Assembly: GCF_023501975.1 (NCBI RefSeq) | Contig: NZ_JAMFLH010000005.1 | Coordinates: 179,691-243,690, forward strand | Source of the DNA: Altererythrobacter sp. KTW20L | Lineage (GTDB): Bacteria; Pseudomonadota; Alphaproteobacteria; Sphingomonadales; Sphingomonadaceae | Length of the DNA stretch: 64,000 nt | Direction: 5' to 3' | In this document: positions 1 through 9,112 of the stretch, piece by piece | Position numbering within the stretch: position 1 is the first letter of the stretch | How the letters are laid out: every line of letters starts with the position of its first letter | Program-made: the position numbers and the translations under genes | Notes under the pieces: model-generated | What the model was told of the DNA's origin: nothing | The model's database searches: none | What the model saw: the letters and a program-made list of their open reading frames with translations, nothing else

Positions 1-822
1 TACCGCGAGGTGGTGGAGCAATACTGGCAGCCGCTCGCCACGGCGATTGCGCGCCGCACAACCAGCCGTGAACCTCTTATTGCCGGCATCAATGGCGCGC
101 AAGGGTCTGGAAAATCGACAATTTGCGCTTTCCTCGAAGTGCTGTTGGCAAGCCGCCAGTTGCGCGCCGTAACCCTGTCGATCGATGACCTCTACCTCAC
201 CCGCGCCGAGCGGCAGGCCGTGGCGAGCGAGGTCCATCCGCTGTTCGCCACGCGCGGCGTGCCTGGTACCCATGCGCCGGGCCTGGGCATGGCGATCATC
301 GAACATGTCCGCGCCCGTCGCAGCTTCGACCTGCCACGGTTCGACAAGGGCACCGATGACCGCAAGCCCGAAGGCGAGCGGATCGAAGGGCCGGTAGACG
401 TGCTCTTGTTCGAAGGCTGGTGTGTCGGCTGCCACCCGCAGGCCGACGAGGAACTGCTCGATCCGGTGAACGAACTTGAGCGCGACGATGATCCGGACGG
501 TGTCTGGCGCAGCGTCGTCAACCTGTGGCTGCGCGGCGATTATCGGGTGTTGTTCGACCAGCTCGACATGCTGGTGATGCTTAAGGTCGATGGGTTCGAT
601 GCAGTCCTCGCCAACCGATCCTTGCAGGAAACCAAGCTGCGCGCCGCCGATCCCGCCGCGCCCGGCCTGATGGACGAAGCCGCCATCGCCCGCTTCTGCC
701 AGCATTACGAACGCCTGACGCTGCACATGCTGGAAGACTTGCCCCGCCGCGCCGATTTCGTGTTCGACATCGGCGCCGACCAGCGCCCCACATCCCTGCC
801 AGAGGGACTCGCCAACCGCTGA
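1..822 (+). CDS. D-glycerate 3-kinase-like P-loop kinase, 5'-truncated
   Basis: Cytoplasmic P-loop kinase of the glycerate kinase type related to plant GLYK and E. coli YggC, which phosphorylate D-glycerate to 3-phosphoglycerate. The frame is open from the first base, and the first residues (YREVVEQYW) match the interior of relatives, so the true start lies before the window; a GTG at base 10 is unlikely to be it. A Walker A motif GAQGSGKST is near the N-terminus, followed by a DDLYLT segment and a Walker B-like LLFEGW, the order expected for this family. A short gap leads to the first quinoprotein gene and there is no functional link I can see. Substrate assignment is by family resemblance only; a pantothenate- or uridine-kinase-like role is the alternative. 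Confidence 0.8.
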   Translation, partial: YREVVEQYWQPLATAIARRTTSREPLIAGINGAQGSGKSTICAFLEVLLASRQLRAVTLSIDDLYLTRAERQAVASEVHPLFATRGVPGTHAPGLGMAIIEHVRARRSFDLPRFDKGTDDRKPEGERIEGPVDVLLFEGWCVGCHPQADEELLDPVNELERDDDPDGVWRSVVNLWLRGDYRVLFDQLDMLVMLKVDGFDAVLANRSLQETKLRAADPAAPGLMDEAAIARFCQHYERLTLHMLEDLPRRADFVFDIGADQRPTSLPEGLANR

Positions 823-830
823 CAGGCATC

Positions 831-844
831 CTAACGTCCGTGAC
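831..844. promoter_or_regulatory. Degenerate TAACG-N2-CGTNA-like palindrome
   Basis: CTAACG-TC-CGTGAC lies in the 70-base gap upstream of the first quinoprotein gene. Its left half is identical to the better palindromes near 25600 and 58010; the right half has two mismatches. It may be a weak site for the same regulator or chance. Confidence 0.25.
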
Positions 845-892
845 GATGACGCCATAAGACGCACGCACGATTCCTAGGGAGGGGACGCGGGA

Positions 893-2998
893 ATGAGATT
901 GCTTCCGACATTGCTGGCAGTGGCAGCGACCTTATCTTTCGCCGCCTGCTCGCAGGGCTCCGAATATGGCGCGGTGGACGAAGCGCGGCTGCTGGCGGCA
1001 GAGGACGATTCCGACAACTGGCTCGCCCACGGGCGCACCTATGCCGAGCAGCGCTTCAGCCCGCTGGCCGACATCAACACCGGTAATATCGGCGAGCTGT
1101 CGCTCGCCTACGCGGTCGAATTCGATACCAACCGGGGGCAGGAAGCGACCCCCATCGTGGTCGATGGCACGATGTACCTTTCCACCGCCTGGTCCAAGGT
1201 CATGGCGGTCAACGCCGCCACGGGCGATGTGCTGTGGCGCTATGACCCGCAAGTGGACGGAGCCAAGGGCGCCCACGCCTGCTGCGACGTGGTCAACCGC
1301 GGCGTGGCGGTATGGGAAGGCAAGGTCTTTGTCGGCACGATCGACGGGCGGCTGGTCGCATTGGACGCAGCGACGGGCGAGGAGCTGTGGGACGTGGTCA
1401 CGGTGGACCAGTCCCAGCCCTATACCGTGACCATGGCCCCGCGCGTGGTACGCGGCAAGGTGATCGTCGGCAATTCGGGCGCGGAAATGGGCGTGCGCGG
1501 CTATGTCTCAGCCTACGATGCCGACAGTGGCGACATGGTCTGGCGGTTCTACACCGTGCCCGGCAACCCGGCGGACGGGCCCGATGGCGCGGCGAGCGAC
1601 GAGGTCTTTGAACGCTTCGCAACCGACACCTGGAGCGGTGACTGGTGGGAACTTGGCGGCGGCGGCACGGTGTGGGATTCGGTGGTTTACGATTCCGAGT
1701 TCGACCAGTTGCTGGTGGGCGTCGGCAACGGCAGCCCGTGGAACCACCGCGTGCGCAGCGACGGGCAAGGCGACAACCTGTTCCTCACCTCAATCCTCGC
1801 GCTCGATCCCGATACCGGGGCCTACAAGTGGCATTACCAGCAGAACCCCGGCGAGACATGGGACTATACCGCCACCCAGCAGATGACGCTGGCCGACCTC
1901 GAAATCGACGGCGAGATGCGCAAGGTGATCCTGCAGGCGCCCAAGAACGGGTTCTTCTATGTGATCGACCGGGCGGACGGCACGCTGGTCAGCGCCGAAC
2001 CCTATACCGAGCAGACCTGGGCCGAACGGATCGATCTTGAAACCGGCCGCCCGGTGGAACGGCCCGGCGCGCGCTTCGCCGATGCCCCGTTCCTGATCAC
2101 ACCCAGCGGGCTTGGCGCCCACGCCTGGCAGCCGATGAGCTTCTCGCCGCAGACGGGCCTCGTCTATATCCCCACCATGCAGGTGCCCAGCGCCTATGCC
2201 GATGACAGCGACTTCGAACGCCACATCGGCCGCTGGAACACCGGGGTATCGTTCCTTGCCCCGCCAGAAGGACTGGTGCCCGGCGCCACGCCCGAAGCGC
2301 GCCGCGCCTATATGACCGCGCGGACCAAGGGGCGGCTGGTGGCCTGGGATCCCGTGGCTCAGCGCGAGGTCTGGGGGATCGACCGTGACTGGCCGTGGAA
2401 CGGCGGCACCCTGGCCACCGGCGGGGGCCTGGTATTCCAGGGCCTGCCCGATGGCCGGTTCAACGCCTATGACGCGACCAGTGGCGCGGAGCTGTGGTCG
2501 TTCAAGCAGGAACGCGGGATCATGGCCGGGCCGATCTCGTTCCGGGCCGACGGCGTGCAATATGTCGCCGTGCTGGCGGGCTATGGCGGATCGATGGGCA
2601 TGGCCAGCCAGACCGACTGGATGCGCCGCCCGCCGCCCAATGGCATGCTGCTGGTGTTCCGCATCGGCGGAACTGGCGAGCTTGCGCCCCTGCCGCCGGT
2701 CGAGCCCCGGCCCTATGCCGCCAGCCAGGAAAGCTTCACCGCCGCGCAGGTCGCCATGGGCCAGGGACAGTATTTCGCCTTCTGCACCATCTGCCACAAC
2801 GGCCCGGTCAACCCGGACCTGATGCGCAGCCCTGTCGCCACCGATGCGGCGGCATGGAACGCGGTAGTGATGGACGGCATTCTGGCACAACGCGGCATGA
2901 TCGCTTTCGCGCCGTGGATCGATGCGGAACAATCCGAAGCGATCCGCGCCTATGTCCTGACCGAAGCCGCACGGCGGCAAGCAGCGGAGCAGCAATGA
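893..2998 (+). CDS. PQQ-dependent quinohemoprotein dehydrogenase with C-terminal cytochrome c, lipoprotein
   Basis: 701-residue type II quinohemoprotein alcohol dehydrogenase-like enzyme that would oxidise an alcohol or aldehyde in the periplasm and pass electrons to its own heme. It has a lipoprotein-type signal (FAAC, lipid Cys about 19), an eight-bladed propeller with repeated DxxTGxxLW docking motifs, and the adjacent Cys130-Cys131 pair typical of quinoprotein alcohol dehydrogenases. The catalytic segment is GETWDYT; a Thr rather than Asp two places after the Asp fits calcium rather than lanthanide use. The C-terminal cytochrome domain has CTICH (631-635) and a likely axial Met669 in a GMIAF context. 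The start has a strong GGGAGGGG ribosome site. The stop overlaps the next start (ATGA), so it is translationally coupled to the flavin monooxygenase. Substrate unknown. Confidence 0.9.
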   Translation: MRLLPTLLAVAATLSFAACSQGSEYGAVDEARLLAAEDDSDNWLAHGRTYAEQRFSPLADINTGNIGELSLAYAVEFDTNRGQEATPIVVDGTMYLSTAWSKVMAVNAATGDVLWRYDPQVDGAKGAHACCDVVNRGVAVWEGKVFVGTIDGRLVALDAATGEELWDVVTVDQSQPYTVTMAPRVVRGKVIVGNSGAEMGVRGYVSAYDADSGDMVWRFYTVPGNPADGPDGAASDEVFERFATDTWSGDWWELGGGGTVWDSVVYDSEFDQLLVGVGNGSPWNHRVRSDGQGDNLFLTSILALDPDTGAYKWHYQQNPGETWDYTATQQMTLADLEIDGEMRKVILQAPKNGFFYVIDRADGTLVSAEPYTEQTWAERIDLETGRPVERPGARFADAPFLITPSGLGAHAWQPMSFSPQTGLVYIPTMQVPSAYADDSDFERHIGRWNTGVSFLAPPEGLVPGATPEARRAYMTARTKGRLVAWDPVAQREVWGIDRDWPWNGGTLATGGGLVFQGLPDGRFNAYDATSGAELWSFKQERGIMAGPISFRADGVQYVAVLAGYGGSMGMASQTDWMRRPPPNGMLLVFRIGGTGELAPLPPVEPRPYAASQESFTAAQVAMGQGQYFAFCTICHNGPVNPDLMRSPVATDAAAWNAVVMDGILAQRGMIAFAPWIDAEQSEAIRAYVLTEAARRQAAEQQ

Positions 2999-4263
2999 GC
3001 GACATTACCGAGTTCCGGCCCACAGACGTCCTCATCGTCGGCGCAGGCCCCGTCGGCATGATCACCGCCCTGGCCCTGGCGCAAGCCGGTGCCAGCGTGC
3101 GGGTGATCGAGCGCGAGGGGCAGATCATCAATTCCCCGCGCGCCGCAGTCTATTTCCCCTCCACCCTACTGGTGTTGGAGGAACTGGGCATCCTGGACGA
3201 GCTCGACCGGATCGGCTTCCGCAACCGCGCCTTCGGCACCCATGTGCCGGAGTTCGATTACCACTCGGTCGTGGTGACCGAGCCGGTCGAGGGTATTGCC
3301 TACGATTACCAGCTCCATGTCGGGCAGCACGATGTGGCGCGGGTGGCGATGGAACATGCGCAGCGCCTCGGCGTGGACGTGCAGTTCGGCTGCGAATTGC
3401 ACGGCTTCGAGGAATATGACGATCACATGCTCGCCATGGCGAGTGGCCCCGATGGCGAAGTGACCTACAGCGCCAAATGGATGATCGGCTGTGACGGCGC
3501 ACGGTCGATGGTGCGCAAGCTGGCTGGGATCGAATTCGAAGGCCACACCTGGCCCGAACGCTTCGTTGCCACCAACGTGAAGTTCCCCTTCGGCGAACTG
3601 GGCTATGAACAGGCCAATTTTGTCTGCGATCCGGTTAATATGGCTGTGATTGCCCAGCTTGATACGGCCGGTCTGTGGCGCTGCACCTATATGGAGGATT
3701 CCTCCCTGCCCGAGGAGACTTTCGCCGAGCGTATTCCGCAGCGCTACGAATGGTTCATGCAGGGCCGCACCGATTACGAGGTGGTCTCGGCCAGCCCCTA
3801 CATGCTTCACCAGCGGGCGGGCGAGACCCTGCGCAAGGGGCGCGTGCTGCTGGCAGGCGATGCAGCCCATGCGACCAACCCCTGCGGCGGCCTGGGCCTC
3901 ACCAGCGGCCTTTGGACCGGGATCGTCCTGGCCGATGTGCTGGGCGCGGTGCTGAAGGGCGAGGAAGACGCTAGCATCCTTGACCGCTTCAGCGACGAGC
4001 GGCGGCGGATATTCTGGGAAGTCGTCACCCCGGCGGCGACCGAGAACAAGCGGATGCTGCAGGAGGCCGACCCAGAACAGCGCCAGAAGGACCTCGGCTT
4101 CCTGAAAGCGCTGGAGGACAATCCCGAAAGCGGCGCGTTGCTGATGCTGTTTGCCTATAAGGTGATCGGTGACGTTCTGCGGCCCAATTCGCGCTGGGCT
4201 CACGCCGACCCGAGCGACCGCGTCGCCATCGACATCAGGAACCGCAAGGGCCAGATTCATTGA
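2995..4263 (+). CDS. FAD-dependent aromatic-ring hydroxylase-type monooxygenase (MhpA/PHBH-like)
   Basis: 422-residue group A flavin monooxygenase, cytoplasmic, expected to use NAD(P)H and O2 to hydroxylate a phenolic or similar substrate. The FAD fingerprint GAGPVG is at residues 17-22, the DG motif is in IGCDGARSMVR, and the GD motif is in RVLLAGDAAHATNPCGGLGL, in the standard order. The chain is shorter than MhpA (about 550 residues) and lacks its C-terminal thioredoxin-like part. It overlaps the upstream quinoprotein stop by four bases and the downstream hydrolase start by four bases, so the three are translated together. The combination of oxidation, hydroxylation and hydrolysis suggests consecutive steps on one compound. 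Family call is firm; the substrate is not recognisable. Confidence 0.88.
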   Translation: MSDITEFRPTDVLIVGAGPVGMITALALAQAGASVRVIEREGQIINSPRAAVYFPSTLLVLEELGILDELDRIGFRNRAFGTHVPEFDYHSVVVTEPVEGIAYDYQLHVGQHDVARVAMEHAQRLGVDVQFGCELHGFEEYDDHMLAMASGPDGEVTYSAKWMIGCDGARSMVRKLAGIEFEGHTWPERFVATNVKFPFGELGYEQANFVCDPVNMAVIAQLDTAGLWRCTYMEDSSLPEETFAERIPQRYEWFMQGRTDYEVVSASPYMLHQRAGETLRKGRVLLAGDAAHATNPCGGLGLTSGLWTGIVLADVLGAVLKGEEDASILDRFSDERRRIFWEVVTPAATENKRMLQEADPEQRQKDLGFLKALEDNPESGALLMLFAYKVIGDVLRPNSRWAHADPSDRVAIDIRNRKGQIH

Positions 4264-5357
4264 GCGCTACCGGGAGCAAGTCATACCGCCCGGCGGACCT
4301 CCACGCAGCGGGGCGCGCACGGCCGCTGGAACTGGCGGCGCAGGGCTTTTTCTGGACCGGCGGCGAACTTGTCGATCATCCGCAAGCCGGCAAGGCCATG
4401 CGCGGGCAGCAGTATGTCGAGTACTGGATCCCGCTGGTCCTGCAGCACGAATTGCCCATCGTGATGATCCACGGCGGCGGCGGCCAGGGAACCGATTTCC
4501 TCGGCACGCCCGATGGCCGCGAAGGGTGGGTCCACTGGTTCGTGCGGGCGGGCTGGCCGGTCTATGTGGTGGACCGCCCGCAACATGGCCGCAGTCCGTT
4601 CAACCCCGAATTCCAGGGCGCGATGGCGAGGCCGGGGCCAACCATGTTCCTCGAACGGCTGTTCACCCGGCCGGGCGACTTTGCCGACAACTATCCGCAG
4701 GCCAGCCTGCACAGCCAGTGGCCGGGCACGGGCAGGATGGACGATCCGGCGTTCCTCGCCTTCCTCGCCGGAACGGGGCCGACGCTGGCCGATCCCGCGC
4801 AGTGGCAAGCCGATGCGCAAGCCGCCGGGGCTGAAATGCTCGACCGCATCGGCCCGGCGATCCTGCTGACCCATTCAGCGGGCGGGCCCTGCGGTTGGCT
4901 GATTGCCGATGCGCGGCCCGACCTTGTCCGCGCCATCGTCGCGGCAGAACCGCTCGGTCCGCCGTTCGAGGCAATCAGCGGCACCCTGCCCTTTGGCATC
5001 ACCCACGCCCCGCTCACGTTCGATCCGCTGCTGCAAGCGGGGGAGAAACTGGCGAGCATGGACCTGCCCTCGCCCGGCCCCGGTCTCGTGCCCTACAAGG
5101 TACAGGCCGAGCCCGCCCGCCGCCTGCCCGCGCTGGCAGACAAGCCGGTTATGGTTCTGACCGCCGAAGCAAGCTGGATGGCAGCAGACAACCATGCGAT
5201 TGTCCATTTCCTGCGGCAGGCAGGGGCCAGCGTCGATCATGTGCGGCTGGAGGAACACGGAGCGCGCGGCAATGGCCATGCCATGCAACTGGAAGCCAAC
5301 AGCGACGATGTTGCGGCGGTAATTGCCTGCTGGCTTGCCGATCAGGGGTTGAAATAG
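4260..5357 (+). CDS. Alpha/beta hydrolase (esterase/C-C hydrolase-like)
   Basis: 365-residue alpha/beta-hydrolase without a signal peptide. The nucleophile elbow is THSAGG with Ser206, departing from the usual GxSxG in its first position. An oxyanion-loop HGGGG is at 71-75, the catalytic His is probably His340 in GNGHAM, and an acidic residue lies in VMVLTAEA. I chose the TTG at 4260 because it overlaps the preceding stop (TTGA) and because the N-terminal part (GFFWTGGE...GQQYVEYW) looks conserved; the first ATG in frame (4398) would remove it. It probably acts on the product of the coupled monooxygenase. Fungal and bacterial relatives are uncharacterised esterase-like proteins, so the reaction is only inferred. 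Confidence 0.85.
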   Translation: MSATGSKSYRPADLHAAGRARPLELAAQGFFWTGGELVDHPQAGKAMRGQQYVEYWIPLVLQHELPIVMIHGGGGQGTDFLGTPDGREGWVHWFVRAGWPVYVVDRPQHGRSPFNPEFQGAMARPGPTMFLERLFTRPGDFADNYPQASLHSQWPGTGRMDDPAFLAFLAGTGPTLADPAQWQADAQAAGAEMLDRIGPAILLTHSAGGPCGWLIADARPDLVRAIVAAEPLGPPFEAISGTLPFGITHAPLTFDPLLQAGEKLASMDLPSPGPGLVPYKVQAEPARRLPALADKPVMVLTAEASWMAADNHAIVHFLRQAGASVDHVRLEEHGARGNGHAMQLEANSDDVAAVIACWLADQGLK

Positions 5358-5433
5358 TTTTCCAACAGAACGATTAAGATACAAATGAATCGCGCGGCAA
5401 CAGCTGCGATTCTCTCGGGGAGACGACAGGAAA

Positions 5434-7389
5434 ATGCGCAAAATCACCGGACTGGCGCTTTGTGCCGCCTTGTTGGCCACAGCATCGATCGGGCCGCTGA
5501 TGGCACAGGGCGTGGCCGAGGGCGACTGGCCGCTCTATGCGCGCGACCACGCGGGCCAGCGCTATTCGCCGATGACCGATATCAATCGCGACACCGTGGG
5601 CCAGCTCGAACGGGCATGGACCATGCAGTTAAGGCCGGAAGGCGGCGCTGCGATCCTTGCAGGTACGGTGCCGGTCGTGATCGAAGGCGTGATGTATCTG
5701 CCGTTGGGCAATTCGGTCGTGGCGCTGGAAGCCGACAGCGGCCGCGAAATCTGGCGCCACCAGATCGCGCAAGGCACGGCGCGGCGCCACGTCGCATGGT
5801 GGCCGGGTGATGGCGAGCTTGGTCCGCGCCTGTTCTACAACCCCGGCAACAGCATCGTGGCACTCGATTCACGCACGGGCGCAATCGACCGTTCCTTTGC
5901 CGACAATGGCGTGCTGACGTGGGACGGGGCAAGCTATCCTTATCCCCCCAGCATTTTCCGCGACACTCTGGTGATCGGTGCATGGACGCCAGAAGTCTCG
6001 GTGGCCGGGCCAGAGGGCGATGGTGACAGCCGCGCCTTCGATGCGCGCACCGGGGCGTTCAAGTGGCGCTTCAACACCATTCCCCATGCGGGCGAACCGG
6101 GTAACGAAACCTGGCCGGAAGACGGCTGGCAGGGCCGCCCGGGTGCAAACATGTGGATCTGGTACACCACCGCCGATGTCGAAACCGGCATGCTCTACAT
6201 GACGCTGGGCAGCCCCGGCCCGAACTATTGGGGCGGTGACCGGGCGGGCGACAACCTCTATGCCAACTCGCTGGTCGCGGTCGATATCGAGACCGGCGAA
6301 TACCGCTGGCATTTCCAGGCGATCCATCACGAGTTGTGGGACTGGGACCTGCCCGCCCCGCCGGTGCTGGTTGACGTGACGCAGGACGGTGCGACAGTTC
6401 CGGCCCTGTCGCTGACCGGCAAGAACGGACTGATGTACATCCTCAACCGCCAGACCGGGGAGCCGATCCACGGGGTGAACGAGATGCTGGTGGCGCGCGG
6501 CGACGTACCGGGCGAATGGTACAGCCCCACCCAGCCGTTCCCGGTCAAGCCCGAGCCGCTCAACCGGATGACCTGGACGCCCGATGACGTGGTCACCGAG
6601 GACGATACCAACGCTGCCCACGTCGCCGCCTGCCACGCGCTGCTGGATAGCTATGGCGGCCTGTTCTTCAATGCCGGGCCGTTTACCCCGTTCTTCCTGC
6701 ACAAGGAAGGCGACCCGCCGCGCGCATCGATCAATATGCCGCACAACGGCGGGTCTGTGTGGGGCGGCAGCTCGGCCGATCCCACCACCGGAATGGTCTA
6801 TATCAACATCACCGAAGGGGGCTCGATCGGCTGGATCGAGGAGCGCGATCCCGATGGCAACTATGGCAGCGGGACCGATGGCTCGGTCCAGCCCTATGAC
6901 CGCGGCAGCCTGACCGGCCCCGGGGCCTATTCCGGCTTTCTGGCCAGCTTCACCGGCGACGATGGCCGCCGCGTAACCCTGCCCTGCATCCGTCCGCCGT
7001 GGGGCCGGATGATCGCAGTCGATGCCAGTACCGGCGAGATTGCCTGGGCGACCAGGCTCGGCACTTCGCCACAGCTGGAAGAGGGCAAGCGCGATACAGG
7101 GGCCAACAATTCGGCCGGCGGGTCGATGGTCACGGCAGGTGGCCTGGTCTTCATCGGCGCGACCAGCGACGGGATCTTCCGCGCCTTCGATGCCGACAAC
7201 GGCGAAGTGGTGTGGGAAGACCAACTCGACTATACCACCAACACTATTCCGATGACCTATCGCGGGGCGGACGGTCGGCAGTATATTGCCGCCCTTGCCA
7301 CGGGAAATACGGCCATGGGATCGCCGCGAAACGAGAGCGGCGCCCCGGCCAACCAGGAAAGCCTGATCGTGTGGGCCCTGCCGCAATAG
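5434..7389 (+). CDS. Periplasmic PQQ-dependent dehydrogenase, glucose/quinate-type propeller
   Basis: 651-residue quinoprotein with a Sec signal (cleavage near LMAQG) and no heme motif. The propeller is of the membrane glucose/quinate dehydrogenase type: the catalytic segment is HHELWDWDLP, equivalent to the HHDLWDMDLP of E. coli Gcd. The five-helix N-terminal membrane domain of Gcd is missing, so this version should be soluble in the periplasm and needs an external electron acceptor; the small cytochromes nearby or a membrane quinone-linked partner are candidates. GGSMVTAGGLVFIGAT near the C-terminus is a typical late blade. A 76-base gap separates it from the hydrolase gene. Substrate unknown; a sugar, cyclic alcohol or quinate-like compound is possible. 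Confidence 0.88.
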   Translation: MRKITGLALCAALLATASIGPLMAQGVAEGDWPLYARDHAGQRYSPMTDINRDTVGQLERAWTMQLRPEGGAAILAGTVPVVIEGVMYLPLGNSVVALEADSGREIWRHQIAQGTARRHVAWWPGDGELGPRLFYNPGNSIVALDSRTGAIDRSFADNGVLTWDGASYPYPPSIFRDTLVIGAWTPEVSVAGPEGDGDSRAFDARTGAFKWRFNTIPHAGEPGNETWPEDGWQGRPGANMWIWYTTADVETGMLYMTLGSPGPNYWGGDRAGDNLYANSLVAVDIETGEYRWHFQAIHHELWDWDLPAPPVLVDVTQDGATVPALSLTGKNGLMYILNRQTGEPIHGVNEMLVARGDVPGEWYSPTQPFPVKPEPLNRMTWTPDDVVTEDDTNAAHVAACHALLDSYGGLFFNAGPFTPFFLHKEGDPPRASINMPHNGGSVWGGSSADPTTGMVYINITEGGSIGWIEERDPDGNYGSGTDGSVQPYDRGSLTGPGAYSGFLASFTGDDGRRVTLPCIRPPWGRMIAVDASTGEIAWATRLGTSPQLEEGKRDTGANNSAGGSMVTAGGLVFIGATSDGIFRAFDADNGEVVWEDQLDYTTNTIPMTYRGADGRQYIAALATGNTAMGSPRNESGAPANQESLIVWALPQ

Positions 7390-7412
7390 GGCGCACCAAG
7401 GGAGAGAAGACT

Positions 7413-8396
7413 ATGAACCGCAAGATTACTTTCGCACTCACGACCGCGATGCTCGCCCTGGCCGCACCGGCCACGGCGCAGGATACGATCACCACGCCCG
7501 AAGGCGCCGTGATGCAAAGCGGCGCGGACCTGGCCTATGCTCCGGGCGAGCTGACCGATGCACAGCTTAACGGCAGCGCCGGGCACCTGTTCATCCAGGA
7601 TTCGATGAACGTGTTCCGCCGCTTCCCGCGTGAAGCGACCGAGCAGATGGTCAACTTCTACGTCAACGCATTGGGCCTGCGCTCGCTCAACCCGATCCAG
7701 CTGACCAGCACCCAGCAGATGATCCTGACCGGTGTGGGTAGCGGGCAGGTCAAGCTCTCGGCCGGACAACTGGGCAATCGCACCTACAACCTCGACGGCG
7801 GCTATGCCGGGGGCACCGGTATCCGGTTCTTCATGTTCACCTATCCCGATCCCGCCGTGGTGACGCAGCGCTTCACCGATGCCGGGTTCCCCGCGCCCGA
7901 ATTCGTCGCGCGCGGCGATGGCTCGAGCCAGGCGCTGGTGCGCGATCCTGGCGGGTTCGACGTGGTGATCGTGACCCGCCCCGGTGCGGCGGACAATTCG
8001 GACGATGGCGTGGGCGTGGGCATCCATGTATCCGACCTGGAGGAAAGCCGCAGGTTCTATCGCGAGTTCGTGGGCCTGGAGGAGCTTCCCGCAATGGAGG
8101 CACCGCTGATGGGCGCAACGTTCCATCCCTATCGCCACGGCGAAACCACGGTGATGCTCTACAAGATGGGCGATAACCTGCCGGTCGATAACGGCAGCGC
8201 GGGCATCCAGTACGTGGTCAGCGACGCGCCCTATGTCGCGGCCATGGGCGCGCACCGCGATGTGGAAGTGCAGACCCCGCTCAACAAGATGGCCGGGTTC
8301 GACTTGGTCACCGTGTGGTTCAGCGATCCCGATGGCGTGACCAACTATTTCGCCCAGGTCGGCCCGAACAGCCGCACCGCCCGCGGCGAGAACTGA
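7413..8396 (+). CDS. Exported VOC (glyoxalase/dioxygenase-fold) protein
   Basis: 327 residues starting at an ATG preceded by GGGAGAG. It has a Sec signal peptide (cleavage after ATAQ) followed by at least two vicinal-oxygen-chelate repeats, the second clearest at VGIHVSDLEESRRFYREFVGLEEL...WFSDPDGVTNYF. The final repeat carries the usual D-P-D-G hairpin. VOC enzymes include glyoxalases, extradiol dioxygenases and epimerases and are normally cytoplasmic; an exported one next to periplasmic dehydrogenases is uncommon. It follows the quinoprotein gene by 23 bases and is followed by a clear terminator, so it ends this transcription unit. Metal ligands cannot be assigned with confidence from the sequence alone. 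Confidence 0.82.
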   Translation: MNRKITFALTTAMLALAAPATAQDTITTPEGAVMQSGADLAYAPGELTDAQLNGSAGHLFIQDSMNVFRRFPREATEQMVNFYVNALGLRSLNPIQLTSTQQMILTGVGSGQVKLSAGQLGNRTYNLDGGYAGGTGIRFFMFTYPDPAVVTQRFTDAGFPAPEFVARGDGSSQALVRDPGGFDVVIVTRPGAADNSDDGVGVGIHVSDLEESRRFYREFVGLEELPAMEAPLMGATFHPYRHGETTVMLYKMGDNLPVDNGSAGIQYVVSDAPYVAAMGAHRDVEVQTPLNKMAGFDLVTVWFSDPDGVTNYFAQVGPNSRTARGEN

Positions 8397-8426
8397 TCCG
8401 CCCCGCAAAGCCGGACTTGCGGCAAG

Positions 8427-8455
8427 AAAAAGGGGGCCGCGAAGCCCCCTTTTTT
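8427..8455. terminator. Bidirectional rho-independent terminator
   Basis: An 11-base perfect stem (AAAAAGGGGGC pairing with GCCCCCTTTTT) around a CGCGAA loop, with A-runs and T-runs on both sides, lies between the convergent VOC and cytochrome c genes and can terminate both. Confidence 0.9.
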
Positions 8456-8480
8456 GTGTCTGGTGGAAGGCGGTCAAGCC

Positions 8481-8885
8481 TTACTTCTTCACCTGCATGA
8501 TATAGGCCGAGACCAGGTCGATCTCTTCGTCGGTCATCTGGCCGCCGAAGCCGGGCATGGCACCCTGGCCGTTGGCGATGCGCGAGACGACAAAGGCGTG
8601 GTCCATTGCCGCATTGCCATCGAGCGCCGGGCCGATCTGGCCGAAGCCGTTGGCATCGCTCAGCGCGTGGCAGGCACCGCAGGACCAGTTCTGGAACAGC
8701 GTGCGGCCTTCGGCCAGCTGTTCAGCACTCAGCGCCGCTGCTGCTTCATCGGCTGCCGGGGCAGCCTGGGTCGGATCGACCGGCGTGGCAACAGCCCCCG
8801 CCAGCGGAACGGCCAGTACCGCCGCGCCAAGGGCAGCGAGCCCTGCGTTCTTCCACTTGCCGGTGATGCCCTTGATTCCAGCCAT
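8481..8885 (-). CDS. Small class I c-type cytochrome, exported
   Basis: 134-residue monoheme cytochrome c. A hydrophobic N-terminal segment (15-33) is a signal peptide or anchor, followed by an Ala/Pro-rich linker. The heme motif is CGACH (Cys69, Cys72, His73) and the axial ligand is probably Met110 in GAMPGFGG, the classical class I arrangement. It is a good candidate electron acceptor for the quinoproteins of the cluster that lack their own heme. It is transcribed opposite to its neighbours from a divergent region shared with the class II cytochrome gene. Confidence 0.9.
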   Translation of the reverse strand: MAGIKGITGKWKNAGLAALGAAVLAVPLAGAVATPVDPTQAAPAADEAAAALSAEQLAEGRTLFQNWSCGACHALSDANGFGQIGPALDGNAAMDHAFVVSRIANGQGAMPGFGGQMTDEEIDLVSAYIMQVKK

Positions 8886-9012
8886 GTCGATACTCTACCT
8901 TTCGTGATCCATCTGCGGGGTCCGAATTCGCTTCTGCAATTCCGGGCTCCAGTCAACAACCGGTCTAGCCGAGTCAATGTTTACCGCACATTTATGCGGC
9001 GCTTCCAAAGCC

Positions 9013-9053
9013 GATTTTTTCGGACTTTGTCAACCTCGGCAAGATTTTTTCGG
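9013..9053. promoter_or_regulatory. Paired GATTTTTTCGG direct repeats in divergent promoter region
   Basis: Two identical 11-base repeats (9013-9023 and 9043-9053) start exactly 30 bases apart, about three helical turns, in the 227-base divide between the two cytochrome genes. A small hairpin CCGCA...TGCGG (8985-9000) lies just before. The region is more AT-rich than its surroundings. This resembles a tandem activator site, but no regulator is identified. Confidence 0.4.
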
Positions 9054-9112
9054 TTGCATCGGCCTTCCCGCAGGAGGACAAAGAGCAAACAGACGGGAAG
9101 AGGCACCGAATC

